A stretch of 64,000 nucleotides of DNA from positions 186,001 through 250,000 of the forward strand of contig NZ_SCRH01000038.1 of assembly GCF_004298145.1 (NCBI RefSeq), read 5' to 3'. Origin of the DNA: Mycobacterium sp. (GTDB lineage Bacteria > Actinomycetota > Actinomycetes > Mycobacteriales > Mycobacteriaceae). Position 1 is the stretch's first letter, and the number at the start of each line of letters is the position of its first letter. The notes below the pieces were generated by a model. It was not told where the DNA came from. It did no database searches and saw nothing but the letters and a program-made list of their open reading frames with translations. Shown piece by piece: positions 9,480-19,621 of the stretch. The translations under genes were made by a program, and so were the position numbers.

Positions 9480-10283
9480 TCAGCGCGCCGGCGTGATGAG
9501 GCCGTAGTGCCCGTCGTAGCGGTCGTACAGCACGCTGCCACGGCCCCGCGAGGTGTCGAGGAAAAACAGGAACGGCAGGCCGAGCAGTCCTAATCGCTCG
9601 ACTGCCTGCGCGACGCTGAGCGCGGGAGCCCGCTGCGCGCTGATGGTCAGCGGCAGCTCGAATGGCGCCAGCTCATCCGCATGTTCCGGATTGACTTGTG
9701 CGAGACGGTATTCCCCGGCCTTACCGAAATACAGCACGCTATCCTGCTTCGTCCCCGTTTCCGTGAAGAGGTGAAAGTCGTAGTCGAGCGACTCCATCTC
9801 CAACGCTGCTTCCTCGACCGTGCAGGTCGGCAGGCTGTAGGACTTATGCCGCATGATTCGGCGTTCGCCCTCGGGCCGGGGAAAATACTTCGGCCGATCG
9901 TAGGTCTCGGATTCGTGCCGCCATTCACCTCCGTCGGCCCTCGGAATGCCACCTCGCTTGGCCTCCCAGTGTTCGGCGCCGCGCTCCAGGCGGTGGCGCA
10001 GACGTGCCTGCAGGAGATCGATTGCCTCCCGTGCGGTGGTAGCTTCCACCTGAGCACGGATCAGTCGCCCATTGACGTCGAGGTTCGCCTGCGCGATCAC
10101 CCGACGGGGCACAGCCCGATCGGTGTGCTCGCTCAATTTGACGACGGCACGCAACACTGGTTTGTGGGTAAGCGGGCCAAGCTCGCCGATCTTTGCCCGG
10201 GCATAGTCCACGGCATCTTCCAGCTGGCCACGCGTCGTCACTTCGACGTCGAGAACGGAGGGTAAATCAGCTCGCTGTCTCAT
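9480..10283 (-). CDS. Ribosome hibernation/HPF-like dormancy factor (Rv0079-like)
   Basis: 267 aa; sigma54-modulation/S30AE-like N-terminus and C-terminal RIMRHKSYSLPTCTVEEAALEMESLDYDFHLFTE...DRYDGHYGLI. Confidence 0.82.
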   Translation of the reverse strand: MRQRADLPSVLDVEVTTRGQLEDAVDYARAKIGELGPLTHKPVLRAVVKLSEHTDRAVPRRVIAQANLDVNGRLIRAQVEATTAREAIDLLQARLRHRLERGAEHWEAKRGGIPRADGGEWRHESETYDRPKYFPRPEGERRIMRHKSYSLPTCTVEEAALEMESLDYDFHLFTETGTKQDSVLYFGKAGEYRLAQVNPEHADELAPFELPLTISAQRAPALSVAQAVERLGLLGLPFLFFLDTSRGRGSVLYDRYDGHYGLITPAR

Positions 10284-10497
10284 GATTCATTGCTACGCTT
10301 TCCCAAATCCATGTTGTAGAGCCGAAAGTCATCGCCAGCGAGGGTACGGTTACGCTTTTCAACCATATTCAGCGGTGCCGGCCTGCGACCTGCTCGTGCG
10401 TGCCGGCTTCTATATCTGCTGATGTCATGGCGAACAACTGATCCGCCAAATCCGCAAGAGCCCGGGCCACCTCGTTGCCATTCATGGCCGGCGTGCC

Positions 10498-10770
10498 CTA
10501 ATCGGCGAACCTGCCCTTACGGGAGATAACTGCTTGTATCGCACCGAAACGATCTTGGGCGCGCTTGTCGGCGTTCGCCTGTTCTGCGGCGGTAACGACG
10601 ATGGCGTCCGGGCCCGGAAAGACGGTAGCCTCGTGGCCGTTGGCGAGCCATCGCACCACATACGGTGGTGCACCATCTGATGAGTGAACTTCGGTGATCA
10701 GTCCCCGCTGGTCGTGTTGCTCGACCGTAGTGCCCTTGATCACCAGCCAGTCACCGACTTTTGCCTTCAT
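10498..10770 (-). CDS. DUF1918 family protein
   Basis: MKAKVGDWLVIKGTTVEQHDQRGLITEVHSSDGAPPYVVRWLANGHEATVFPGPDAIV. Confidence 0.87.
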   Translation of the reverse strand: MKAKVGDWLVIKGTTVEQHDQRGLITEVHSSDGAPPYVVRWLANGHEATVFPGPDAIVVTAAEQANADKRAQDRFGAIQAVISRKGRFAD

Positions 10771-10886
10771 GCGCTTTTCCTTTCCTACTTCGGTCGAATC
10801 ATGCACGTGTATCGCCAGGCGGAAGGCATCACGTCACCGCCTTGCATGGCCGAAGATCCTCTGGCGCGCCGAGGTTTTCGGCTGAC

Positions 10887-11270
10887 TCAGGAGGACGGTC
10901 CTGCACCGGCAGCCCACTGTTTGGCCCGCTCGAGGTCGTCGAGCCCGAACACGGCGAGCTCGCCGGGGACCATCCACGCCAGCGCATGCAGCGTATGCGC
11001 GATCCATTCCTTGTCGGATACGACCGCGATTCGCCGGAACGCCGAATGGTGCGGTAAGACAGTGCCCAGGCCCAGCTTGAGATCCTCGACCAGGCCGCCC
11101 GGCCCGAAGCCCTCGTAATCGGAATCGATGACCTCCACGATTCTGATCTCGCCGGTTTTCAGCGACTCCTCGATGGCGGGTCTGACGTCACGCAGTTCGT
11201 CACCGCGCAGCCGGCCCGAGACACGGATACCGGTCACTCCCTGCGGCATGTCGGGCAATACCTCAATCAT
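10887..11270 (-). CDS. SpoIIAA-like/STAS-type small protein
   Basis: MIEVLPDMPQGVTGIRVSGRLRGDELRDVRPAIEESLKTGEIRIVEVIDSDYEGF...LALAWMVPGELAVFGLDDLERAKQWA. Confidence 0.75.
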   Translation of the reverse strand: MIEVLPDMPQGVTGIRVSGRLRGDELRDVRPAIEESLKTGEIRIVEVIDSDYEGFGPGGLVEDLKLGLGTVLPHHSAFRRIAVVSDKEWIAHTLHALAWMVPGELAVFGLDDLERAKQWAAGAGPSS

Positions 11271-11562
11271 CGGCTCCTCCTTTGTGGGGTACACCTAATC
11301 TCTGCACACGCTCGACCGGACGCGCTAGTGCCGTAGGTCACCGAACCAATTTTTCGACGCCTCGCATTATCACCACGATTTGCGGCATCGCGAGTCGCGC
11401 TCGGGCGATCGGATGAAGATGACTGCCAGACAGATGATTCCGGCCCACACGGGGACATCTTTCGGCACCCGTAGCTCGGCTTCCCAACCGGTAAAAGGTC
11501 GACGGCTTCGATGCGTCTTCTGTGGGCCTGTGCGGAACATAACGAACGGAGGTCCTCTCCGG

Positions 11563-11582
11563 TCGGGACTTCGGTCCCTATC
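11563..11582. promoter_or_regulatory. DosR-box-like palindrome
   Basis: tcgggacttcggtccctatc, about 120 bp upstream of the protease start at 11701; nearly identical to 6003-6022. Confidence 0.7.
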
Positions 11583-11700
11583 AACCGATCCGGCAAACCG
11601 CTCAAATGGATGTTGTCAATGCGACACTTCCCCGACCGAAGGGAGCCGCCGTGGCTGAGCAGTCGCGTGGGGCGCAGGGCGAGATCGGGCAGCGCCGGCC

Positions 11701-13344
11701 ATGAATGGATCAACGGCTTGTCCATTGGCCCACCGCGTATCGGATGCGGAGCGGGCCCAAAAACCCGGCTCTCGCCGACGTACGGCGGGAGTCGTGCCTG
11801 GATTCGCCCGTTGGTTTCGAGGGCTGGTGGTTTTGTTTGTGACCGCGCTGATGCTGTCAGCCGTGCCGCCGGGTATGGCGTTCGCCGACGGCGGGCGTCA
11901 GCAAGCCAAACCGGAGGAACGGGCCGCGGCCCTGATACGGCCATCAGTCATGTATCTCGCCGGTGAAGGGTATGGACTGGTGCGGCTGCCCAATGGCGAG
12001 ATCCTGTCTCAATTCGGCCGCGGGTCCAGCATGCCTTTCCTGGCCACCTGGGACTGCACGGCTTTCGTCGTCAATCCCGATGGATGGGTGGCGACCGCAG
12101 GCCACTGTGTCGATCCGGCGAGCGCCAAGCTACTCATACTCAAGCGGGCCGCCAGCGAATACCGAAGTCAGTACCCGGATGCCCCCGAGTCGCACGAACC
12201 CGCAGCGGCCTTCGAATGGCTTCAAAAGAACGCGATAGTGGAAGGTGACGCGGCCGGGCAAGGTCCGCACGTGAGTTTCAAGCTGATGTCCGGCACGGGC
12301 ACCAAGCTCGCCGCGAAGCTGCCCGCCAGCGTCGTCGATTTCCGTCCCCTCGGGGAGGGCGACGTTGCTGTCCTCAAGGTAGCCCAGCGCAACCTGCCGT
12401 CCTCCGAACTCGGAACCGACGCCGACGTCACCATCGGTACGTCCATTCTCGCGGTGGGTTTCCCCGAAAGTACCCAAAACATCACCGGCCCTTCGCTAGA
12501 CCCGACTTACAAGAGCGGCCAGGTCAGCAAGAAGTCGATCGTGGGACCGAGTCCCGAGTACGAGATCGACGCCGCAATGACGGAGGGCATGAGCGGTGGC
12601 CCCACAATCGGGCTCAACGGCAAGGTGGTTGGCGTGAACAGCTTCGCCCCCGCCGGTGAAACGCAGTCATTCAACTTCATTGCACCTGCCGACGGCCTGG
12701 CCGCACTGTTGGCCGCTAAGGGCGTCAAGCCGATGCTCGGGCCCGCTGACCTGTCATATCGAAAAGGGCTGAGGAACTTCTATGCAGGTCGCTACACCGA
12801 GGCGATCGGCGAATTCGACCAGGCGCTGGCGCTGTCCCCCGGCTACCCCGCCCTGGACGATCTCAAGTCCAGCGCGGTCAATCTGCGCCAGCAGTACGGA
12901 GATACGTCACGGCTCAGCGGCGCAGTTCTGTTGTGGTACATCGTGATCAGCTTTGTATCGGTGGTCGGCGCGAGCGCCGGCCTGACCTTCCTGATCCTCA
13001 GGATGCATCGGGCGCCCGTTACCTCAGCCGCCACGTCCAAGATGGCACCCGCCCCGGGCGCTCCGCCCGCCTTCGGCGCTGTCAGCGCAGAATCGGCTGA
13101 TACACAAGCGGTTACACCTGCCGGGCAGACATCGGCGTACTACGTCACGGACGACACTAGCGGCGTACAGTCGCTTCGCCTGATACCGGGCCAGCAGTCG
13201 GACGATGACGAAACTCACTTCTGCGCGCATTGTGGGGCTGAGCATCACCCCGCGGAACGATTCTGTCCGAACTGTGGCCAGCAGATAAATCGTCCGAAGT
13301 CGGCGCGGGAAACCGGGATCATCCCGCCGGCAGCGCGTGGTTGA
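11701..13344 (+). CDS. Trypsin-like serine protease with TPR-like segment, TM helix and C-terminal zinc ribbon
   Basis: 547 aa; hydrophobic N-term, ATAGHCVD (His), EGDVAVLKV (Asp), TEGMSGGPTIG (Ser), YRKGLRNFYAGRYTEAIGEFDQALALSPGYP (TPR), WYIVISFVSVVGASAGLTFLIL (TM), HFCAHCGAEHHPAERFCPNCGQQI (zinc ribbon). Confidence 0.85.
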   Translation: MNGSTACPLAHRVSDAERAQKPGSRRRTAGVVPGFARWFRGLVVLFVTALMLSAVPPGMAFADGGRQQAKPEERAAALIRPSVMYLAGEGYGLVRLPNGEILSQFGRGSSMPFLATWDCTAFVVNPDGWVATAGHCVDPASAKLLILKRAASEYRSQYPDAPESHEPAAAFEWLQKNAIVEGDAAGQGPHVSFKLMSGTGTKLAAKLPASVVDFRPLGEGDVAVLKVAQRNLPSSELGTDADVTIGTSILAVGFPESTQNITGPSLDPTYKSGQVSKKSIVGPSPEYEIDAAMTEGMSGGPTIGLNGKVVGVNSFAPAGETQSFNFIAPADGLAALLAAKGVKPMLGPADLSYRKGLRNFYAGRYTEAIGEFDQALALSPGYPALDDLKSSAVNLRQQYGDTSRLSGAVLLWYIVISFVSVVGASAGLTFLILRMHRAPVTSAATSKMAPAPGAPPAFGAVSAESADTQAVTPAGQTSAYYVTDDTSGVQSLRLIPGQQSDDDETHFCAHCGAEHHPAERFCPNCGQQINRPKSARETGIIPPAARG

Positions 13345-13795
13345 TCTCGGCTGTCACCATATCGACCACCCCCGGCACGGCACGTGCGACCTGCGGAGTC
13401 ATCCCGATGCCATGGCCAGTATCCGGAACCTCGACAGTGAACACCACAACCTCGCCGGGCACACGCCCAAGCGCTTGCCCCAGCGCGTACGTTCGGCCGA
13501 TATCGAGGCTGTGCGAGCTCAATCCTTCGGGTTGCGTGGCCACATCGGCCAAATCGCAGCGACGGATGCGGCCGGGCGTTGACGGGTCAACGATCGCAGC
13601 GTCGATGATCACGGTCAGCCCGGCACCCGTCCACGCCTCGAGAAGACTCATCGGGTCCGCGATTCCGGTTTTCACACCAACGTTCGGAATCGCGAGGGCA
13701 TCGAGTGCGGCCGCAGCGGCAACGCCTACTCCGTCATCGCGCCGGAGGTCATTTCCGAGGCCGATGATGACGACCCCTCCGGGTTCGCCCGTCAT
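13319..13795 (-). CDS. [NiFe]-hydrogenase maturation endopeptidase
   Basis: MTGEPGGVVIIGLGNDLRRDDGVGVAAAAAL; start overlaps hyhL stop by ATGA (13792-13795). Confidence 0.88.
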   Translation of the reverse strand: MTGEPGGVVIIGLGNDLRRDDGVGVAAAAALDALAIPNVGVKTGIADPMSLLEAWTGAGLTVIIDAAIVDPSTPGRIRRCDLADVATQPEGLSSHSLDIGRTYALGQALGRVPGEVVVFTVEVPDTGHGIGMTPQVARAVPGVVDMVTAEINHALPAG

Positions 13796-15084
13796 TCTCG
13801 CCGCACCGTCAGCCGCAAGAAGTGTGCCGAGCACGAGATGCACGGATCGTAACTGCGAATCGTCTTTTCGCACAGGGCGGTCAGCGCGGCATCATCGAGA
13901 GACAGATTGTCCGTAACAACGCGAGCCAGATCCGCCTCGATCGCCGCTTGATTCTGAGAGGTGGGCGGAATGATGGTGGCCGCCGCCACCAGCCCATCGT
14001 CGTCGATCCGGTAGCGGTGATACAGCAGGCCACGCGGTGCCTCGCTGACGCCGTGTCCTACGCCCGGGCGCGCCGGGACGTCGACCCATGGGCGTGACGG
14101 ACGCTGATACTCCTCGATGATCCGCAACGCCTCTTCGATCGCATAGACGACTTCTACGGCGCGAACAATAATGCTCCGGAACGGATTTCGACATTCGGTC
14201 GATAATCCGGCGCTCGTCGCAGCCTGAGCAGCGCTGGGCGACAGCGTCGACGAGTTCAACGAATAGCGCGCCAGCGGCCCGGTCAAATAGCGGCCGCCGT
14301 CCAGCGTCGCATGCAACGCGGTCGAATACGGTACCTGCGACTCAGCGACGTGGCTGGTGAACTCGGCGGGCGGAAACGCCGGGCCGGCACTGCGCGCGAT
14401 TTCGCCGTTCTCGATGGGATAACGGCCCGACGCCGTGAGCGCCAAGAACTCATGGTCAAGCTCGAGATCGGGAAACTCGAATCCCGAAACCCACTCGACC
14501 GTAGCCAGCGCGTTGTCCAGCGCGATGCGCAGTTGCTCGACGAGCGGCGTGAAATCCCGTTTGGTTGGCACCGAATAGAAGCCGCCCAGGCGCACGTTGA
14601 CGGGATGTATCGCCCGCCCACCAACGAACTCCATCAAACGGTTGCCGGCCTTCTTCAGCGCCAGCCCACGCTCCACGGCCGCGGCATGATCGCGCGCCAT
14701 GCCGATGATGTCGGCGTAGCCGAGGAAATCCGGTGCGTGCAGCAGATAAATGTGCAGCGCGTGACTGTTGATCCATTCACCGCAATACAGCAGCCGCCGC
14801 AGCGCAATCAGGTCGTCGTCGACATGAACGCCGCAGGCTTCTTCGATCGCGTTGCAGGCGCTGATCTGATAGGCAACGGGGCATATTCCGCAGACACGCG
14901 CGGTCAGGTCCGGGGGCTCGGTGTATGCACGGCCGCGCAGGAAGGCTTCGAAAAATCTCGGCGGCTCATAGATGTTGAGTTGAACGCTGTGTAGCACCTC
15001 GTCCCTGAAGATGATGTGCAGTGCGCCTTCACCTTCCACCCGAGTGAGCGCGCCGACGCTCAGTGTGCGAGCGTCCGGCGTCAT
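13792..15084 (-). CDS. hyhL: [NiFe]-hydrogenase large (alpha) subunit, group 3b type
   Basis: 430 aa; RVCGICPVAYQ (L1) and DPCISCSAHFLRLTVRRE C-terminus (L2 DPCxxCxxH plus short cleavable tail). Confidence 0.92.
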   Translation of the reverse strand: MTPDARTLSVGALTRVEGEGALHIIFRDEVLHSVQLNIYEPPRFFEAFLRGRAYTEPPDLTARVCGICPVAYQISACNAIEEACGVHVDDDLIALRRLLYCGEWINSHALHIYLLHAPDFLGYADIIGMARDHAAAVERGLALKKAGNRLMEFVGGRAIHPVNVRLGGFYSVPTKRDFTPLVEQLRIALDNALATVEWVSGFEFPDLELDHEFLALTASGRYPIENGEIARSAGPAFPPAEFTSHVAESQVPYSTALHATLDGGRYLTGPLARYSLNSSTLSPSAAQAATSAGLSTECRNPFRSIIVRAVEVVYAIEEALRIIEEYQRPSRPWVDVPARPGVGHGVSEAPRGLLYHRYRIDDDGLVAAATIIPPTSQNQAAIEADLARVVTDNLSLDDAALTALCEKTIRSYDPCISCSAHFLRLTVRRE

Positions 15085-15839
15085 TGCTTGTCACGCTCGG
15101 CGGAAAACGGTACGACATTGAACGTCGAGAACACCCGGTCGACATCGCCGTCGGACATTCCATCACGGCGCAGCAGCGGGATCAGCGTCGCCGTCCGCGG
15201 GATCGCCGACGGGCCGAAGCAGCCGTAGCACCCGCGGTGATGGCGCGGACAGAGGGCTCCGCAGCCCGCGTGGGTGACAGGCCCCAGACACGGGATCCCG
15301 TCGGCAACCAGAACGCACGTCACCCCGCGGAGTTTGCATTCCGTACACACCGTCTTGGCCGGCAGCCGTGGTTTGCGGCCAATGAGAAGCGCCGCAAGGG
15401 TATCGAGCAGCTGTCCACGGTCTATCGGGCATCCGGGCAGCTGGTAGTCGACCGTGACGTGCTCCGACGCCGGCGTAGAGGTGGCCAACGTATCGATGTA
15501 TTCGGGCTTCGCGTACACGACGGACGTGAACTCGGCGATGTCGGCAAAGTTGCGCAGCGCCTGCACTCCCCCTGCCGTTGCACATGCGCCGATGGTGACC
15601 AGCACCTTCGATTGGTCCCGAATCTCGTGAATCCGCTGCGCATCGCGGCCGGTGGTGATCGAACCTTCGACCAGGGACACGTCGTAAGGCCCGCTGACGG
15701 TTGCGCTCGAAGCTTCGGCGAAGGTGGCGATCTCGACCTGGTCAGCCAGGGTAAGCAACTCGTCCTCGCAGTCCAGCAGGGTCAGCTGACAACCGTCGCA
15801 GGAGGCGAACTTCCACACTGCCAGCGTGGGTCTGCGCAT
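15081..15839 (-). CDS. hyhS: [NiFe]-hydrogenase small (delta) subunit
   Basis: 252 aa; KFASCDGCQLTLLDCEDELL and Cys-rich C-terminal part. Confidence 0.9.
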   Translation of the reverse strand: MRRPTLAVWKFASCDGCQLTLLDCEDELLTLADQVEIATFAEASSATVSGPYDVSLVEGSITTGRDAQRIHEIRDQSKVLVTIGACATAGGVQALRNFADIAEFTSVVYAKPEYIDTLATSTPASEHVTVDYQLPGCPIDRGQLLDTLAALLIGRKPRLPAKTVCTECKLRGVTCVLVADGIPCLGPVTHAGCGALCPRHHRGCYGCFGPSAIPRTATLIPLLRRDGMSDGDVDRVFSTFNVVPFSAERDKQ

Positions 15840-16694
15840 TTAGAGCTCCTTGACCTGCAGCAGGGGGCCGGCAATGTCGTAACCGACCACGGGTCCGTCG
15901 CGGCACAACAGCAGCGGCCCCAGCTGACAGTGCCCGCACCAACCAATTCCACATTGCATGTTGCGTTCCAATGACACGCGAATATCCTGCGCCGCTAGGC
16001 CTTTCGCGAGCAGGGCCTCCGCACCGAAGCGCAGCATCGGCTCCGGGCCGCACAGGAACGCCGTGGTGCGATCGGCATTCAGTTCCAGTCGGCTCAACGG
16101 GGCGGTGACCAACCCGACCTCGCCGGTCCAGCCGGGTGTCGCGGCATCGACGATCAAATGCAAATCGATCTGCGGTTCTTCGGCCCACTTCTCCAGCTGG
16201 GCGGCGAACACGAAGTCGGCCCGGGACCGCGCGCCGACTATGAGCGTGATCCTGCCGTAGCGCGCCCGCCGCGCCAACGCGCCGAGCACTGCCGGCCGCA
16301 ATGGACACAAGCCGACGCCGCCGGCGACCATGATCAAATCGCGATCGCCTGCTTCGTCCAACCCCCATGTGGTGCCGAACGGGCCCCGCACCCCGACAAC
16401 GGTTCCCGGCCCGGCGTCGTGTAGGGCTCGGCTGACGGCGCCGACCGCGCGAACCGTGTGGGTGATCGACCCGTCAGTGACGGTGGGATCGCCGCTGATC
16501 GAAATCGCGACTTCGCCCACCCCGAACGCGTAGAGCATCATGAATTCCCCGGGTTGCGGAGACCGTAGCGCTTCACCCACCGGGACCAGGGTCAACGTGA
16601 CTGAATCCGGACTCTCCACCTCCCGGGTGCCTACGCGATACGGGACCGGCGCCATGGCCGACGCCAGAGCGGTGCCGTTCGCCCCGTCAATCAT
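15840..16694 (-). CDS. hyhG: Hydrogenase FAD/NAD(P)-binding subunit (gamma)
   Basis: 284 aa; GVRGPFGTTWGL, MVAGGVGLCPLRP, and NMQCGIGWCGHCQLGPLLLCRDGPVV iron-sulfur segment. Confidence 0.9.
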   Translation of the reverse strand: MIDGANGTALASAMAPVPYRVGTREVESPDSVTLTLVPVGEALRSPQPGEFMMLYAFGVGEVAISISGDPTVTDGSITHTVRAVGAVSRALHDAGPGTVVGVRGPFGTTWGLDEAGDRDLIMVAGGVGLCPLRPAVLGALARRARYGRITLIVGARSRADFVFAAQLEKWAEEPQIDLHLIVDAATPGWTGEVGLVTAPLSRLELNADRTTAFLCGPEPMLRFGAEALLAKGLAAQDIRVSLERNMQCGIGWCGHCQLGPLLLCRDGPVVGYDIAGPLLQVKEL

Positions 16695-17811
16695 CGCCGG
16701 CCATCTTGTTCATCTCTGCAGTGATGTCAATACCGGTGGGGCACCACGCAATGCATCGCCCACAGCCGACACAGCCCGACATGCCGAACTGATCGTGCCA
16801 GGTGCCCAATTTGTGGGTCAGCCAATGCCGATAGCGCGATGCGCCCGACTGGCGAACACTGCCCCCGCCGTGAATGTAGGTGAAATCGAACTCGAAACAC
16901 GACGCCCAGTGGCGCCAGCGCTCGGCGTGCTCGCCGGTGAGATCGCTGACGTCTTCGGTGCTGGTGCAAAAACACGTGGGGCACACCATTGTGCAGTTAC
17001 CGCACGTCAGGCAGCGACTGGCCACCTCATCCCATTGCGGGGACTCGCGAGAGCGGACGAGCAAGTCCCGCAAATCCGCCTGCGGCATCTGGCGGCCCAT
17101 TCGATGTGAAGCGGCCTCGACATCGGCACGCGCCGCATCGATTTCGTTGCCACCGGCGACACGATGCGGGATACCCGCGAGCACGTCGGCGCCCTCCGGA
17201 CTGCCCACGTCGACGAGGTACGAGGGCGTGTCGCCCGCAAGGCGTTCCGTGAGGGCCAGGTCGTAGCCCGGGCCGACCGCGGGTCCGGTGCCCATCGATG
17301 TGCAGAAGCAGAGTCCACCCGGTTCCGTGCAGTTCACCGCGATCACGAACGCTTGTCGACGACGGGCGACAAACGACCCGTCGGGATAGGAAGAACGCCC
17401 CAGTACGCGGTCGAGCGTGGCAATCGCTGCCAGGTCACACCCACGCACTCCCAGGAATGCGTACCGGGGGGTGTCTTCTTCGGATTCCGCTTCGCCCGGC
17501 CCGTCCCGGGTACCGGACCACAAGCGCTGCCGTGGTGGGTGGAGAAATTGCTTCCAGGACTGCGGACCAGCCGAGTGTCCGAACGCCGCGTCGTCGTCGC
17601 GACGGCGGACCCGGTAGTGCCCCGGACCCACATCGACGCCCCACCCCCGGGGCAGATCGTCCGCCGAGTCGAGTTCGGCCAGCACGATTGCGTTGTCCCG
17701 CAGGGTCGGACCGACCACGCGGTAACCTCGTTCGATCAGCACCTCGACAAGGCGTTGCAGGCCAGCGGCGTTCAACATCGCGGTACCGGGGTTGTCGGCG
17801 TTTCCGCTCAT
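16687..17811 (-). CDS. hyhB: Hydrogenase 4Fe-4S dicluster subunit (beta)
   Basis: 374 aa; CLTCGNCTMVCPTCFC and CVGCGRCIAWCPTGID. Confidence 0.9.
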   Translation of the reverse strand: MSGNADNPGTAMLNAAGLQRLVEVLIERGYRVVGPTLRDNAIVLAELDSADDLPRGWGVDVGPGHYRVRRRDDDAAFGHSAGPQSWKQFLHPPRQRLWSGTRDGPGEAESEEDTPRYAFLGVRGCDLAAIATLDRVLGRSSYPDGSFVARRRQAFVIAVNCTEPGGLCFCTSMGTGPAVGPGYDLALTERLAGDTPSYLVDVGSPEGADVLAGIPHRVAGGNEIDAARADVEAASHRMGRQMPQADLRDLLVRSRESPQWDEVASRCLTCGNCTMVCPTCFCTSTEDVSDLTGEHAERWRHWASCFEFDFTYIHGGGSVRQSGASRYRHWLTHKLGTWHDQFGMSGCVGCGRCIAWCPTGIDITAEMNKMAGDD

Positions 17812-17868
17812 TGACCCATCATCCGCTCGACCCGCAGCTGTGCATAGACGTTTATGTCCAGAAAGATG

Positions 17869-18468
17869 TCAACGCTGGTTTGCCCGGCCGCCATCGTCCT
17901 GGAGGCTCCTGATCTCGTGTTCCCACTGAGCGTCGCGTGCGCGATCGAGCCGCGAACGGATGCCGGTGACAAATGACGCCGTGGCGAGACCCAGCGCCAG
18001 CACTATCGTCAGGGAGGTTCCCAGCGCGCCGGTCAGCGCTCGCCAAGCCGGAGTTGGCGGGTCCACCGGATTACCACCGTCGTCGATCCAGATTCGGACG
18101 TGCTGACCCACTTTGGTTGCGGTGATGAGACCGATCAAGCCATTGCGGTCGCCGCCTGCGACCGGCCAACTCGCTTGTACGACAGAATGATCCACACTAT
18201 CGATTCCGGTGGCGGTGACCGTTGCCACTACCGCATGTCGCTGGCTCGCTTCCCGCACGTACTGACTGTGACGCGCCCCGTAAACCACGGTGCCTGCGAC
18301 ACCGGCTACGGGGAGCGCGACCAGCGAGACGACGAGTGCGATCAACACCACCACGGCTTCGATTCGATCGGCGCGACGGAGCAGCGGATTGCGACCGAAG
18401 ACGCGGGCGATCCGCCAGCAACGTGGATCTAACATGAAGGTCTCCATCACAACTCCCCTGAGCCCCAA
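17869..18468 (-). CDS. Rv1733c-like membrane protein
   Basis: 199 aa; RRADRIEAVVVLIALVVSLVALPVAGVAGTVVYGARHSQYVREASQRHAV...W(I)DDGGNPVDPP. Confidence 0.87.
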   Translation of the reverse strand: MGLRGVVMETFMLDPRCWRIARVFGRNPLLRRADRIEAVVVLIALVVSLVALPVAGVAGTVVYGARHSQYVREASQRHAVVATVTATGIDSVDHSVVQASWPVAGGDRNGLIGLITATKVGQHVRIWIDDGGNPVDPPTPAWRALTGALGTSLTIVLALGLATASFVTGIRSRLDRARDAQWEHEIRSLQDDGGRANQR

Positions 18469-18539
18469 TGGCTACGACGCCTCACTGATATCGCCGGTGT
18501 CCACCACTCCGTCATCCGAAGTCCTGCGCAGAGCGCAAA

Positions 18540-19538
18540 CTACTTTGCCGTGATGGGTTCGCGGTCGACCACCCATTCGACGAAATCGGAGAGTTCGCGT
18601 CGCGGCGTCGACGGGAGTGGGTCGGCGTTGATCGGCGACCAGCCGACCCGAAGCAACATCTGCGGATAGCTGCAGGCGCCGAAGATCTCGGTGCGCACCG
18701 CCTCCCGTGTGTCGGCAACTTCCAAGGGTTCGGTGACCGGGCAACTGGCCAGGCCCATCGATGTCGCGGTCAACAAGACGATGCTGGTGGCCTCGCCGGC
18801 TCGTAGCCGGGCCAGCCTGTCGTCGCTGCGGGTCCCAAGCGCAAGCAGCACCGCGTTGTCTTCGGCAGCAGACGATCCCGGTGGCATCATCAGCGCAGGG
18901 CCGGCGAACAGGCGGCCCGGAATTTTTGCGGTGGGATCGGATTGTGGCGTATTCCGCGCCGGAACTCCGGTCACCGACGCGTGGCGGCCGCTCCACGCGG
19001 CGAGCTCGGTAAGGTAATCGTGATTCATGTGATCCCAGACCGATTGGGTCACGATCTCGTGCAGTTTATCGGTGTCTTCGACTTGGCATAGCATCACTCC
19101 ATTGCGGGCAGCCCGGGCGGCCATCAGCCCGATGTCGCCTACGGGTACCGGCCAGGAATTGTAGTGGCGCCGGTCGGTTCGCCGCCGCGGTATCGCCGCG
19201 GCGAGCGCGATATCAACGGGATCCGCAGTGGAGCGCGACAATTCGATCGCGGCAAGGTGACTGGGTTCGGCCGGGTTAGGGAATCGGGTCACCTTGGCCT
19301 GCCACCCCACCGCCGCGAAAGCGACGACGCAGTGATTGAGCACCGCACCACAGCTCAAAATCAGGTCGCGGCCATCGGGATCGGTGTTCGGCAGTTGCCG
19401 GTCATCATCAGAGTAAAGATGCAGGCTTTCGTGACCCACGAGCCATCGCCACGGTTGGGTGTTGTGCACGGACGGGGCGCGAGACCCCAGAGCCAGTACC
19501 GTCCGAATGGTGCCCTCATCGGGAAAATGCTTGCTCAT
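18540..19538 (-). CDS. Acg-family nitroreductase-like protein (Rv2032/Rv3131-like)
   Basis: 332 aa; LGSRAPSVHNTQPWRWLVGHESLHLYSDDDRQLPNTDPDGRDLILSCGAVLNH. Confidence 0.9.
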   Translation of the reverse strand: MSKHFPDEGTIRTVLALGSRAPSVHNTQPWRWLVGHESLHLYSDDDRQLPNTDPDGRDLILSCGAVLNHCVVAFAAVGWQAKVTRFPNPAEPSHLAAIELSRSTADPVDIALAAAIPRRRTDRRHYNSWPVPVGDIGLMAARAARNGVMLCQVEDTDKLHEIVTQSVWDHMNHDYLTELAAWSGRHASVTGVPARNTPQSDPTAKIPGRLFAGPALMMPPGSSAAEDNAVLLALGTRSDDRLARLRAGEATSIVLLTATSMGLASCPVTEPLEVADTREAVRTEIFGACSYPQMLLRVGWSPINADPLPSTPRRELSDFVEWVVDREPITAK

Positions 19539-19621
19539 TTCACTGGGCCCTTCCGTCGTGTGGTCATGTCAATGCTCGTCTGTTCGCACCGGCTGCGCGA
19601 GGGGATCATGTCCCGACCTGC

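Noticed and set aside
11267-11944. 225-aa minus ORF upstream of the protease
   Set aside because: Arg/Pro/Ser-rich and overlaps the protease start and its promoter box; unlikely to be coding.
14311-14994. 227-aa plus ORF inside hyhL
   Set aside because: Antisense to the hydrogenase large subunit, which has both Ni-binding motifs intact.
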